The notes under the pieces: model-generated
Seen by the model: the letters and a program-made list of their open reading frames with translations, nothing else
Database searches by the model: none
What the model was told of the DNA's origin: nothing
Made by a program: the position numbers and the translations under genes
Assembly (NCBI GenBank): GCA_003508835.1
Contig: PUFA01000171.1
Location: 310,001-374,000 of the forward strand
Length of the DNA stretch: 64,000 nucleotides
From: Eonycteris spelaea
Lineage: Eukaryota; Chordata; Mammalia; Chiroptera; Pteropodidae
Direction of reading: 5' to 3'
In this document: piece after piece, positions 1 through 10,200 of the stretch
How positions within the stretch are numbered: the stretch's first letter is position 1
How the letters are laid out: each line of letters begins with the position of its first letter

Positions 1-233
1 AAGATGGGGGCCATGAGCTAAGGAATGTGGGCAACCTCTGAAAGCTAGAAAAGGCAAGAAAATGAGTTCCTTCCAGGAGCCAGCAGAAAGGAACTCAGCC
101 CTGCCGACACTTTGTTTTTAGCCTGATAAGACCCATGGCAGCTTTCTGACCTACAGAACTGTAAGATAATGAATTGTATTGTTTTAAGCTTCTAACTTTG
201 TTGTAATTTGTTATAAGGAGCATAGAAAACAAC
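1..233 (+). mobile_element. 3' part of an old MaLR/MLT-like LTR
   Basis: The segment resembles the 3' part of an old mammalian LTR. It has a stretch about a plant-like 'ctctgaaagctagaaaaggc' block, then 'gccctgccgacac', then 'acagaactgtaagataatgaa' split around the polyadenylation region, and it ends near 'gtaatttgttataagg'. In intact copies this end carries an AATAAA signal; here the equivalent reads aatgaa. The 5' part lies outside the window. The family name is from memory; an LTR origin is more secure than the exact subfamily. Confidence 0.6.
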
Positions 234-632
234 TCAAAAGCAATTTAGTTTACTTTTTATTAGAAAGGGTTATTCAAATATTAGTTACAACCAGGGATTA
301 TTTGGAAGAATCAAATGCTATGATTAATTATACATAGGATTGTGCAAAAGTGCTGATCCAATTAAAAAAATGCGATAGTTAATGAATTAAGTAAATAGGC
401 CCAGTTGTTGAGATACAGAAATGTTGATGTCAATGCTAAATATGTAAGTGTATCTGAAGTTGAAAAGTAAAATCAGAAAAATGAGCAAGTTATATCATGC
501 AGTAATATGAAGATATCAAACAACAAACTTTTTACCCATTTCTTTCAGTTTCTCAAGTGTTCTCATAAAAGAATATGAGTCTTATTGCCACTGCAAGATG
601 AAGGATATTTTATTCAAAAAAGGAATTAAAGC
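234..632. other. AT-rich sequence, nothing recognised
   Basis: I see no coding frame, RNA gene or repeat here beyond short A and T runs. Confidence 0.5.
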
Positions 633-1053
633 TTGTATATTTGTTTCATAAAACTGCTGTGAAAATTAGCACAGACCTCGTGGCTTAAAGCAGCAGAAGT
701 TTATTCTCAGTTCTGGAGGCTGGAAGTCCCAAATAAGGTGTTAGCAGGTCTGTACCTCTAGAGGAAGAATCTGTTTCTTGTCTCTTCCAGTTTCTTGCGG
801 CTGCATTTCTTGGCTTGTGGCTGCACTCCAATCTCTGCCTCCATCTTCATATGGCTTTCTTTTGTGTGTTTATCTATTCTCCCCCTAACACTTGTGATGG
901 CATTTAGGAGCTGCCTGGATAATCAGGACAATCTTTTCATTTCAAGACCCTAACAGAATTATATTTACAAGAATTTTATAATATAATGTAATATTCTCAG
1001 GTTCCATGAATTAGGACCTGATGTTTCAGGGGTCACCATTCAGCCCCCTATAG
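633..1053 (-). mobile_element. MaLR-like LTR remnant, minus strand
   Basis: The plus strand reads as the reverse complement of an old LTR. Landmarks are 'gtggcttaaagcagcagaag', 'ctcagttctggaggctgg', 'atttcttggcttgtggctgc' and, near the end, 'caccattcagccccctata'. The order matches the same landmarks in the better-preserved copy at 21344-21801. It is diverged by many substitutions and indels, as expected of an ancient copy. Subfamily is not certain. Confidence 0.65.
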
Positions 1054-1107
1054 TTGATTACTCAGATGCTGGTATTTATCCTTTTAAAAAAAAAAAAATC
1101 CCAGTGC

Positions 1108-1200
1108 TGATCTCTTGGTCTTTCGGCTAAGATCAAGTATAGTATCTTATCAGTTTAAATCTGGGCACTATTCTCAATTGTATTTACATTAAAAAATATG
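1108..1200 (+). pseudogene. RNU2 pseudogene: U2 snRNA pseudogene fragment
   Basis: The segment aligns to the 5' half of spliceosomal U2 snRNA. The best block is 'ggctaagatcaagtatagta' at about 1125-1144, followed by a 'cttatcagttta' block. The real U2 has GTGTAGTA where this copy has GTATAGTA, so the branch-point recognition hexamer GUAGUA is broken. It has also lost about four bases in the U2 segment just before TTATCAG. After about 1160 it drifts and then stops near the middle of the RNA. It follows an A-run at 1086-1098. No U2 promoter (DSE/PSE) or 3' box was seen. It is a dead copy, probably made by retroposition. Confidence 0.88.
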
Positions 1201-1944
1201 TCCAGATCTACTGAGACAGAATTTGCATTTTGATAAGATTCCCCAGGGTTTTTATGTGCACATTAAAATTTAGGAAGCACCGCTTAAGAAACAGTTAAAA
1301 GTCATAACTTGTCAAAACTCTATGAGTGATTAGATGCGGCAACTATCAGTGAAAGAAAGTAAGGAGTGACTAAGTAAGTGGGGAGACAGCATATAAAACT
1401 ATCAAATTTTTATAATTTAAAGAAACAAAGTTTGAACCCACAGGAACAAAGATTTTTAGTTCTAATAAATAAATTCCCCAAACGAGAAATATTTGGAGTC
1501 TATCACTGGTCTCTGAAATTGTTCTCTGTAGGTATCTGTCCATTGTCCAGTGGCTCATGTCTCTCCTTCATTCGAGTACTAATGACAAGCTCAGGGTTCT
1601 ACAAAGTTCAGTTCTTTCTATATGTGAAATCTGATAAGGTCTGCTCCATGAATCGACTACCAAAATTAGTAATAATTTGTTAGTCTAATATAATGGCAAT
1701 AAAATTGATACACTTATATTCTGAGTATTTATGTTCCTTCCTCTCTTGTAGAAAACCCATACAAAACTATTACAGAAACTAGTATAAAGGAGCCACTGAA
1801 CTGTTTGGCAGAAAAGTAGCACAATCAGATTGAACACTCTTAGCGAAAATTCTTCTAGTCTTAAAATTAAGAGCTTTTGAAACAGTCTGCCTTATAAGAA
1901 CATTGTCAGTTGCAGCACTGACAATAATATAACGATCCTAGCCA
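1201..1944. other. No recognised feature
   Basis: Short open frames of 60-100 codons occur on both strands but have no recognisable domain, splice context or family similarity. I see no repeat that I can name. Confidence 0.5.
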
Positions 1945-2060
1945 TTATCAAGGGCTATTTGGTGCCAGGCACTCTCTCCTTGAGAGCTTTATTGTCTCAA
2001 ATAATCCTCACAACGACCAAGAGAAGAGGTTGGGAGGCACTTGCTGATGAGGAGACTATG
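1945..2060 (-). mobile_element. MIR SINE fragment
   Basis: The plus strand shows the reverse complement of a MIR: 'ggtgccaggcactctctcct', then 'aataatcctcacaacgacc', then 'gatgaggagactatggcc'. These correspond to the 3' tail, the middle and the core-side part of MIR in that order. A further L2/MIR-like tail motif lies at about 2165-2205 (a 'ttcagtatatatttactgaa' piece). Confidence 0.6.
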
Positions 2061-2215
2061 GCCTTTCTGCACACCTGGTGCATGGTCACTTCCTCAGGAT
2101 GTTTCTGTTTCACTCAGCATCATCTAGTGCCTTTAATCACAAGTGAGTCTGAGAAATACTCACCCCTTCATCCATTCAGTATATATTTACTGAATGCTGG
2201 GTCATATGAATGAAC

Positions 2216-4075
2216 TGGGAATATCCATGCACTTTGAAAAAAGTAAAGACAAAACAAAAACAAAAACAAACCAAGAAATGGAGCATTCTGCTTCTGTAGA
2301 TGCACACACAGTAAGCAAACAGCAATTATTTCCTGTCTGAAATGACCAAAGGGGCTTTATCTTTTTTTCCTCCTCTCTGTCTGGATCTACTTGTGAAATT
2401 TAATACTTCCATCTAATCAGTGTTATGCTTTTTGATTTTGGGGGAAGTTGTCTGACAGCTTTCTGCTAGGGGCCTGAAGGCCAAAAAAAAATCCCTAATT
2501 TCACTGAGAAGGTCAAAATGAATTATCTTACATATTGTAGGAGTAATGTCAATGCTAAAGAGACCAAATCTTATTTCATATCTATAAAGAAAGTGGTATA
2601 CTTTGTTAAAACAGGTATACTCTAGTAGACAGGTTTCTATGTAGGGTAGATTTCACTGGTTTCTTGCATTTGAAATTCTATTTTGTTAAAATATTTCCAA
2701 CAATTAAGGAGTCATACCTATTGGGGGAGAGTCAGAATGGATGTATAAACTATAGAGAAAAATCCCCATACTTTTAATCAATAATGTCATGTATTTCCTT
2801 ATTAAGCTTATTAGAGATGCCAAGTGATAACAAAATTGTCTCATTTATGTTCTGCCTCTTCTCCTTCCCCTTTTGATTTCATAAAAGTAGGTGCCTCACA
2901 CATCGTGTCGCTCATAGTAAATTTACTACATGGTATTTCTTTCCCCACCTCACAGAACTGTTGATAATGTCATAAAGTAACAATAAAGCAAGTAGTTGGA
3001 GAGGACTAGATGAGTATTAGGAGGTCTCATGGGTTCTTAGTTCCCAAATAACAAGTGTTGATTTTAACTATCAGTATTTAATATAATTTCAGGTTCAAAA
3101 ACATTAATATATTTGTCTTTACTACAACACTCTGAAATTAAAATGATAGTACTTTATGAAAGAGGCTAATGAGCATATAAATTGTGAAATTTATTATCCT
3201 AAATATTTGACCTACTTTTGGTTACTATGTTCAGTAAATACTGCAAAATCTATTTTGCATAATCACATGCTAATTGGGTAAAGTAAGACATTGTTGAAGT
3301 GTATGGTTAAGAAAACATAATTATTATAAACTCACAAAAGTTAAAATGTAATACCCTCTTCCAATTATAAATATTTCGCATTTATACTCTTTTATAATAC
3401 TTAGAAGATTAGAAGATTAAAAAAGCAAAACAAATCAAAAGTAAAAATATAAACACCCAATTTTATTTTTCAAGAATTATAATTTTTAAACTTGACACTT
3501 CTAAATGGTGACAATTATGTAAAATTTCTTAAAACATTTGAAATATACTATCTTCTTGCTTCCAATGTAAATGTAAAGTGGCAATATTTATGTTGGAATC
3601 TCTGTTTGATTAAAACATTTACTTAATCATCACAACGGATATTTCTATAATAGAAAACAGACTCTCTAAGTGGGACTTCAGCTTTTATGATAACAAATAC
3701 TGTTGCTTTGGAAATGAATTAAAAATCATCTACTTATTTACTTAAACAGTCAAGATTAAAATTAACAACCTGAAGTCAATATTTAAATTAAACCCAAATT
3801 AAAGAAAAATAAAAACTTTATATTTACTTATATTTACTTAAAATGTAATCATTTTGAAAATTCTATAAACACTTTTTTGTGACCAGCTGATACACTCTTT
3901 ATCAATGTTATTATCTTTGGTGAATACATATCTTGCTTTTCTTTTATTTACCAATGTGCTTTTACATATTTTAGTCAACAAATGTAAATGTACCATTTAA
4001 CGTAATTGGACATGTTTTCCAATGTGATGTAATAGGAAATAGTAAAATAAGCCTTAATTTAGAACTTAAAAATTC
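2216..4075. other. AT-rich single-copy-looking sequence
   Basis: This 1.9 kb stretch is strongly AT-rich. It contains short direct repeats such as 'tatatttactta' twice at about 3818-3841, but no family that I recognise and no plausible exon. Confidence 0.5.
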
Positions 4076-4380
4076 CCTTGGGGTATAGTTACTGACTCCC
4101 AGAATTGGCACCACATTGCACATCGTAGACCACATACGGATGGTACCTCCTGGAGTTGTGCAGTGCACACGCTGCATTGCTGTACATGACAGCCCTGATA
4201 GACACATGGGATGCCAGCTCCAAGGTGGAGGTAAAGTCCACGAGCATTAAACAACACATATTTTGGAGTATCGAAGGAGTGAAAATCTGTTCAGATTGTG
4301 CTCACTGTTTTGACACAGAGCACATGTTTTCTGTGGAAGCCTTATTTGGAAACAGCTCCAGTAACCTTGCCAAAGGCTAG
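4076..4380. other. Higher-complexity block, origin unknown
   Basis: Base composition changes here to about 45% GC inside AT-rich flanks. A plus-strand frame of 74 codons (4156-4380) and overlapping minus-strand frames exist, but none gives a peptide that I recognise and none has clear splice sites. It could be an old transposon piece, a decayed retrocopy or a conserved non-coding element. Confidence 0.3.
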
Positions 4381-4709
4381 ATTTATTATTAGTGGACATG
4401 GTATAGTTGTGACATGCAAAATTGTTTGGAACACAATTAATGAGTAGCAGTCCCTGTTGATTCAAGGATTTGAGTTCTCACACAATAATGACCATTTGGG
4501 GAATGATGAGAAATGAAGTATGTTTTTAAAAAGTTAACAAGAAGGGACAGAAAATTATTAGATGCTAAAATGGTATGTTGTCAATGAAGAGTATGAGTGC
4601 CACACATTTGGAAAATTAATGTTGTAGCTTTTATTATTAAAATATATTTACAATATGGGTGCAGATAAATGCCATATACTAATAATTATAAAAATGTATT
4701 GCATTTAAC

Positions 4710-4868
4710 TGTCGCTTGGGAAGCCAGTTAAAATGCAGTTCCTGGGCCACACTCCTAGAAATTCTGATTTAGAACAGTGAGAAGGGGCCTAGAGTTTGCA
4801 TTTTAATAAGTACAGACTTCTAAATTCCTAATGCCAGTAGTCTTGCTCTCCCATTTTGAAAAGCACTT
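4710..4868 (-). mobile_element. MER5A-like hAT element
   Basis: The plus strand is the reverse complement of MER5A. Landmarks in order are 'gttaaaatgcagttcctggg', 'attctgatttagaacagtga', 'gcattttaataagtacagac' and a degraded terminal inverted repeat near 'cccattttgaaaagcac'. MER5A is a non-autonomous element mobilised by hAT-Charlie transposases. Confidence 0.7.
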
Positions 4869-4984
4869 TCATAAACTGTATATAATGGTGGCTTGCAGCA
4901 CTGGTATTTCTGAGGAATTTGAGAAAAGTACAGATACCTCTCCATATATTCACTATATGAGTGAAATCCAGACAGGCCAAAATT

Positions 4985-5036
4985 TTTAAATTCTACAGGT
5001 GATTCTGATTTACAGCCAGGCTGAGAAACACTGGTA
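4985..5036 (+). mobile_element. MER5A-like 3' end fragment
   Basis: The block 'ctacaggtgattctgattta' followed by 'ggctgagaaacactgg' matches the 3' end and terminal inverted repeat of MER5-type elements in the sense orientation. Only about 50 bases are recognisable. It lies about 115 bases after the oppositely oriented copy. Confidence 0.5.
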
Positions 5037-5279
5037 AACAGAATTAACATCCTTTCACTGTTTATTATTAAATGCTTTTAATAGTTGACCTATTTAAGAG
5101 AAATAGTAAAAGTTCTTTCGATATTTAGATCATAAAACTAATAAACTATAGATAACATCCATCCCATTAAAGTGTTTTAAAAATACTTTCACTATCTTGA
5201 CCCTCTTTCCCAACACATTCTCTCCCATTTTTTATCAGTCAGTGGCTGTGCCACCTACCCTGATGAAGAGAGACTGTTT

Positions 5280-5445
5280 AGGGAGTGGAGATGAGCATGG
5301 GTCCTTCATTATAGCCTCATTTCTGCCATTTTCTATCCGTGCAACACTGGACATGTTACCCAGCATTGTCCTAAATACCTTGTAGATTATTGTGCAAATT
5401 AAATAGTTTATATAAAGTACTTAATGCAATCCCTGGGCCAAGGAT
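5280..5445 (+). mobile_element. MIR SINE, sense
   Basis: The order 'gtgcaacactggacatgtta', 'gtgcaaattaaatagtttat', 'aaagtacttaatgcaatccc' follows the MIR core and 3' region in sense orientation, with heavy divergence. Confidence 0.5.
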
Positions 5446-5509
5446 AAACTTTTTAATTAATTAATTATCACAAAATATCTTTCCATTTATTTATCTTTTT
5501 AAATTTCTT

Positions 5510-6065
5510 TCAGCAAATCTTTTATTATTTTTCAATTACAGTTGACACTTAATATTATTTATATTAGTTTTAGGTGTACAGCATAGTGTTTAGACATTTA
5601 TACAATTTACAAAGTAATTCCCTGATTAGGGTAGTACCCACCTGGCACTATACATAGTTATTAAAATATTCTTGACTACATTCCTCATGCTTTACATCCT
5701 TGTGACTATTTTGTAACAGCCAATTTGTGCTTCTTAATCCCTTCACTTTTTTCATCCAGGGCCCCAATCTTCTCATCTGGCAACTATCAGTTTCTTCTCT
5801 ATGTCTAAGAGTCTATTTGTTTTGTTTGTTCATTTATTTTACATTTTTGATTCTACATATAAGTGAGATCACATGCTATTTATCTTTCTTTGTCTGACTT
5901 ATTTAACTTAGCATAAAACCCCCCAGGTCCATTCCTGTCGCAAATGGCAAGATTTTATTCTTTTTTATGGCCAAGTAATATTCTACTGTATATATGTACC
6001 ACATCGTCTTTATCCAATTGTCTATTGATGGGAACTTACATTACTTCCATATCTTGGCTATTTTT
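5510..6065 (-). mobile_element. L1 3' end, minus strand
   Basis: The plus strand carries the reverse complement of a LINE-1 3' region. Landmarks are 'acagttgacacttaatatta', 'cacctggcactatacatagt', 'cattcctgtcgcaaatggca' and 'atattctactgtatatatgt'. The same 3' UTR block recurs at 13793-14015, so it is a family feature. The piece stops abruptly at about 6060 where plus-strand L1 begins. Confidence 0.85.
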
Positions 6066-7166
6066 AATCCCTATCAAAATACCAATGGCATTTTCCACAG
6101 AACTAAAATAAGTAATCCTAAAATTTATATGGAACCATAAAACAACCTGAATAGCCACAGCAATCTTGAAAAGAATGAAGTTGGCAGTATCATGCTGATA
6201 TCAAACCATACTAAAAGGCTATCGTAATCAAACAGCATGACACTAGACTAAAAACAGAAACATAGATCAATGAAACAGAATAGAGACAAGGAAAAAACCT
6301 ATATGGTCATTTAATCTATGTCAGAGGAGGCAAGAACATATACAATGGGGTAAAGACAGTCTATTCAATAAATCGTGTTGAGGAAACTGGACATATACAT
6401 GCAAAAACATGAAACTAGACCACCTTCTTCCATCATAAAGAAGAACAAACTCAAAGTAGATTAAAGACTTAAATGTAAGACCTGAAACCATAAGACTTCT
6501 GGAAGAAAACATAGGCAAAAACTCTCTGATGTTGCACTTAGTATTATTTTTTTCTGATATAACTCCTCGGGCAAGGGAAACAAAGGAAAAAATAAACAAA
6601 TGGGACTACAATAAACTGAAAAGATTTTGCACAGCAAAGGAAACCATCAACAAAATTAAAAGACAACTTACTGAATGAGAGAAGATATTCTCCAATGACA
6701 CATTTGATAGGAGTTAATAAACAAAATTTATAAAGAACTAAAAAACTCAACAATAACAACAAAAAGCAAACAATCCAATTAAAAAGGGGCAGATAAGAAA
6801 AGATGAATACTGCCGTTTGCAACAACATAAATCTTGAGATTGTCATTTTAAGTGAAATAAGTCAGACAGAAAAAGGTGAGAACCATATGATTTCACTCAT
6901 ATATGGGATATAAAACTGAAAACAACAAATGAATAAGACAGAGATTCATTGACGAGGACAGCAGTTTAGTGGTTACCAGAGAAAAGATGGGAAGGCGGGG
7001 AGGCAGATAAAGATAAAGAGGGTCAAATATATAGTGACTAAGGAAATTTAACTTTGGGTGGTGAACACAAAATACAATATACACAAGACTTATTATTGAA
7101 TTGTACACTTGAAACCTATATAATTTTATTAACCAATATCACTCCAATAAATTTAATTTATAAGAA
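6066..7166 (+). mobile_element. L1 fragment with ORF2 end and 3' UTR, internal deletion
   Basis: The first part (about 6066-6795) encodes the decayed C-terminal part of L1 ORF2p. Recognisable stretches include 'aaaatttatatggaaccata' and 'atagatcaatgaaacagaat'. At about 6795-6805 the sequence jumps from an ORF2 context ('aaaaaggggcagataag') to the block preceding the 3' UTR ('tgccgtttgcaacaacataa'), so several hundred bases of L1 are missing. The 3' UTR then runs through 'gggtggtgaacacaaaatac' to 'ccaataaatttaatt', which holds the polyadenylation signal. No intact frame remains. The missing section is of the same type as the piece found just downstream at 7167-7549. Confidence 0.85.
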
Positions 7167-7549
7167 TGGGCTGAGGGCCTGAATAGACATTTCTCCAAAG
7201 AGGACATAAGATGGCCAAAAGACATATGAAAAGATGCTCAACGCCACTAAACATCAGACAAATCCAAATAAAAATCACAATGAGATATCACTTCACACCT
7301 GTCAGAATGGCTATCATCAATAAATCAACAAACAAGTGTTGGCGAGGATGTGGAGAAAAGGGAACTCTTGCTCTGTTGGTGGGATTACAAATTGGTGTAG
7401 CTACTATGAAAACAGTATAGAGGTTACTCAAAAAATTAAAAATAGAACTACCTAATGACTCAGCAATTCCACTTCTGGGTATTTATCTGAAAAAATCCAA
7501 AATGCTAATTCAAATTATATATGCACCCCTATGTTCATTATAGCTTAAT
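7167..7549 (+). mobile_element. L1 ORF2/3' region fragment, plus strand
   Basis: This is L1 sequence: 'gacatttctccaaagaggac', 'agacatatgaaaagatgctc', 'gtgttggcgaggatgtggag' and 'agcaattccacttctgggta'. A frame at 7211-7420 still encodes a piece typical of the end of the L1 coding region ([11 protein letters not shown]...). It ends at 'atgttcattatagc', where normal L1 would continue with a 'cattatt' block, and the LTR starts a few bases later. No continuation of this L1 was seen beyond the LTR. Confidence 0.85.
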
Positions 7550-8145
7550 TGTTAGGCAGATAGGTACACATGAGTGATGGAGGAATGAAGGCCCAACCCA
7601 GAGACCTCCCTTAGGACCTCCCTAAAACACTAATTTTATGGTTAAATATTACCATTACATCCTGACATATAAGGAAGTAAAAACCACAAAACTAACCGCT
7701 GATTTTGTCTGGCCACAAGCGCCCATGCAGTTAGTACATATACTGACGTTCCTTAACCTTAGCCTTATTATATCATCATTATACCATACATATGCCTGGA
7801 AGTTTATTAATCTAATTATAACAGACTGAATTCTGGGTAACCTCATGCGCAGTAGACACAGTGTTATATAACAGCCAAACGTCAATCAAAGGACCTCATG
7901 TGCCAATCATTTAGCACCACCCCTGTAACCACCCATCTAGGGTCAATATAAAGTGCCCTTCCTGAATTCTGCAGGGCTATGGCCCTCTCTGGCATAGCCA
8001 ATTTTCCCTTGAAATGTTCTTTATTAAATCTTACTTTTCATAAATTTCACTGATCTATAATTCTTTACTACACAGGAGGAAAGAACCGAGACCCCTCAGC
8101 ACAAGTGGGTGAGTGATAGATTTGGATCGCCCCCCAATGGTAACA
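7550..8145 (+). mobile_element. Solitary endogenous retrovirus LTR
   Basis: The 596-base segment begins TGTTAGGC and ends GGTAACA, giving a 5-base terminal inverted repeat TGTTA/TAACA, the usual form of retroviral LTR ends. A TATA-like box TATAAAG lies at 7947-7953 and a polyadenylation signal ATTAAA at 8023-8028, about 75 bases apart, consistent with U3-R-U5 order on the plus strand. No gag, pol or env sequence adjoins it, so it is a solo LTR left by recombination. A target duplication is not obvious: the flanks are ttaat and ttttt. The layout suggests a class I (gamma-like) element, but the family is not identified. Confidence 0.72.
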
Positions 8146-8204
8146 TTTTTAAAAAGTCAGCTATTTATTATCATTCTTAACACCTTGCCCTTCCCACAGG
8201 TAGT

Positions 8205-8735
8205 CACCATTTTCTGACTCTTCCACTTCTTAATTTGCTGAAGTATTGTCCACTTGTATCTTTCTTGTTGCCACTACCCTAGTCCAGCCAATATCATCTC
8301 TCACTTAGATTACGATAATTAGCTGAGTTCCCTGTTTTCAGGCTTGCCCCTTCTAGCTGCAGCTAGACACATCTAACATGCCAATCCCTACGCAACTTCT
8401 TCCGACCTTGAGATAAAGTCTGGAATTGTTAACATACTTATAAGACCTTCATTGTTCTTGTTCCTGCCCAAGCCTCCAGTCTTGTCTCTTGCTATACTCT
8501 AGCTCCATACTTTAATTTCTAATCATACTGAACAATTTTTATTCTTGGAATGTGCTAGACTCTTTTGCTTCTGGGTCTATGTACGTGTGTTCCCTCTATA
8601 TAAAACACATGTCCATCACTCCATGCCTTCTTTACCTTCCTCCAGAAGCTTATCCTTCCGTATGGACATGTCTCCTTCATAATACACATCGTATTTTACT
8701 CTGATTATTCATTTATTTTTTTTTTATGCTGAGAT
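8205..8735 (+). mobile_element. L2 LINE 3' region, sense
   Basis: The order of pyrimidine-rich blocks follows L2: 'cttgccccttctagctgcag', 'cttgagataaagtctggaat', 'agcctccagtcttgtctctt', 'gtgttccctctatataaaac' and 'cttcctccagaagcttatcc'. It is diverged but collinear over about 500 bases. No frame is open. It lies directly downstream of the LTR. Confidence 0.65.
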
Positions 8736-8869
8736 ATGGGGATCTGGATGGTCCTATGTATTATTTGACAACTGAAAATCCTATAACCTTTTAAAAAAAT
8801 TAATGAAAATCTGTAAAAATAAAGTAAGCATATTCTGGGATAGCTATACTATTTTAGTGTTTTTATCTT

Positions 8870-9265
8870 TGTTTATCTTTTTATTGTAAAATACATATAA
8901 CCTAAAATTTGCCATCTTAACCATTTTTAAGCATACAGTCAGTGGTATTATGTATACTCATATTGATGTGCAACCACCACCACCATTCATCTCCTGAACT
9001 CTTCTCATCTTGCAAAACTGAAACTCTATACCCATTAAACAATAACTCCTTATTCCCTCCTCACTCCAGCCTATATAAGCCACCATACTACTTTCTGTTT
9101 CTATGATTTTCACTATTTGAGATAACTCATGTAAGAGGAATCAGAGCACATTTGTCTTTTTGTGACTGGCTTAGCATAGTGCCTTCAGGCTCATCCATGT
9201 TGTTGCATATACCAGATTTTCTTTCCTTTTCAAAGATAATAACATTCCATTGTATGTATATATAT
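8870..9265 (-). mobile_element. Old L1 (L1ME-type) 3' end, minus strand
   Basis: The plus strand is the reverse complement of a well-known old L1 3' end: 'aaaatacatataacctaaaa', 'gccatcttaaccatttttaa', 'gtgcaaccaccaccaccatt', 'cccattaaacaataactcct' and 'aataacattccattgtatgt'. Confidence 0.8.
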
Positions 9266-9329
9266 GTAGTGAACACTTGTACACTTGGTGTCTCAGTCCT
9301 ATAATTAGTATTTTTGCAAGAGACTATAT

Positions 9330-9550
9330 TGATTCTATAATTTCTTAGCTGGGTAATCTTGGGGAAGTTACTTAACCTCTTTGAACCTTACTTTTCTTAT
9401 CTAGAAAAGGGGGATAATGATACTACTTTATACACTTCTTCAAAATCTTCAAGGATACAATCTATGCAGAATACTCAACCTATTACTAGGCACAAGATAG
9501 ATATATATAGTCAGTGTAAGCTATAGTAACTAATATTTGTTGAATAAATG
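9330..9550 (+). mobile_element. MIR SINE, sense
   Basis: The MIR core is well preserved: 'cttagctgggtaatcttggg', 'aagttacttaacctctttga' and 'ttatctagaaaagggggata', followed by a weak 3' tail ending near 'atatttgttgaataaatgaa'. Confidence 0.8.
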
Positions 9551-9889
9551 AATTAATAAACAAATGCATAATACAATTTCTGAATCTTCTAGAGGAACTT
9601 TAATAGCTATTTATTAGCTGCTGGATGTAGAACAGTGATGTTTCTATTTAGAATAGGTATTCTGAAAAATATGAACACAAATATTTTTTCAAATAGATGA
9701 ATCAATGTACCTATATATTTACTATTTTAATTGTTATGGTTATGTGCAATGAAAAGAGATCTCCTGTATATCCCTTGTATTTCTCTCATTAAAACAAACA
9801 AAAAAAGATTATGGGAGGAATGCTATAGTTTCTGATTTATTAATATATAGCAGTGACTACTGGGTATACTGAATTTCAATTGTCTGTTG
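9551..9889. other. No recognised feature
   Basis: AT-rich sequence without an identifiable repeat or coding signal. Confidence 0.5.
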
Positions 9890-10200
9890 GAGCAAAGAAA
9901 AGAGGGAGGGGGCGGGGGAAGAGCCACACTAAGGTGCAGCAGGAAATAGAAGGGCCTTGGAACAATCTTGCCCACACAAACTAAGACTCAGCCTCTCGCT
10001 CGCTCCAGGTTCCACTTCTTTCCCTGAGGAGTCCAAGGGCATATGTTTAGGGTTAGGGCAGGGAGGAGGTGCTAAGTATATCCAGGTGGAATTTTCTAAG
10101 GCAAATTGGCTTTTCTCCAGCTTCAGGTCTTGCTCACATACTTTCTACAGCTGCATTGCTGCTTAAACCACAGCTGGTTCTCTCTTGTCCAAGAATAGTT
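9890..10200. promoter_or_regulatory. Possible regulatory island (speculative)
   Basis: This block is clearly GC-richer than its flanks and is not a repeat that I recognise. It has a GC-box-like 'gggggcgggg' at about 9909-9918, and two CAGCTG E-boxes near 10148 and 10172. An open frame of 69 codons crosses it (9957-10166), but its peptide is not recognised. Composition and motifs alone cannot prove regulatory function. Confidence 0.25.

Noticed and set aside
5510..7166. Simple twin-priming inversion of one L1
   Set aside because: The reversed segment is the L1 3' end, whereas twin priming would reverse a more upstream part of L1.
10043..10060. TTAGGGTTAGGG, two telomere-like units
   Set aside because: Two units occur by chance; no longer interstitial telomeric tract is present.
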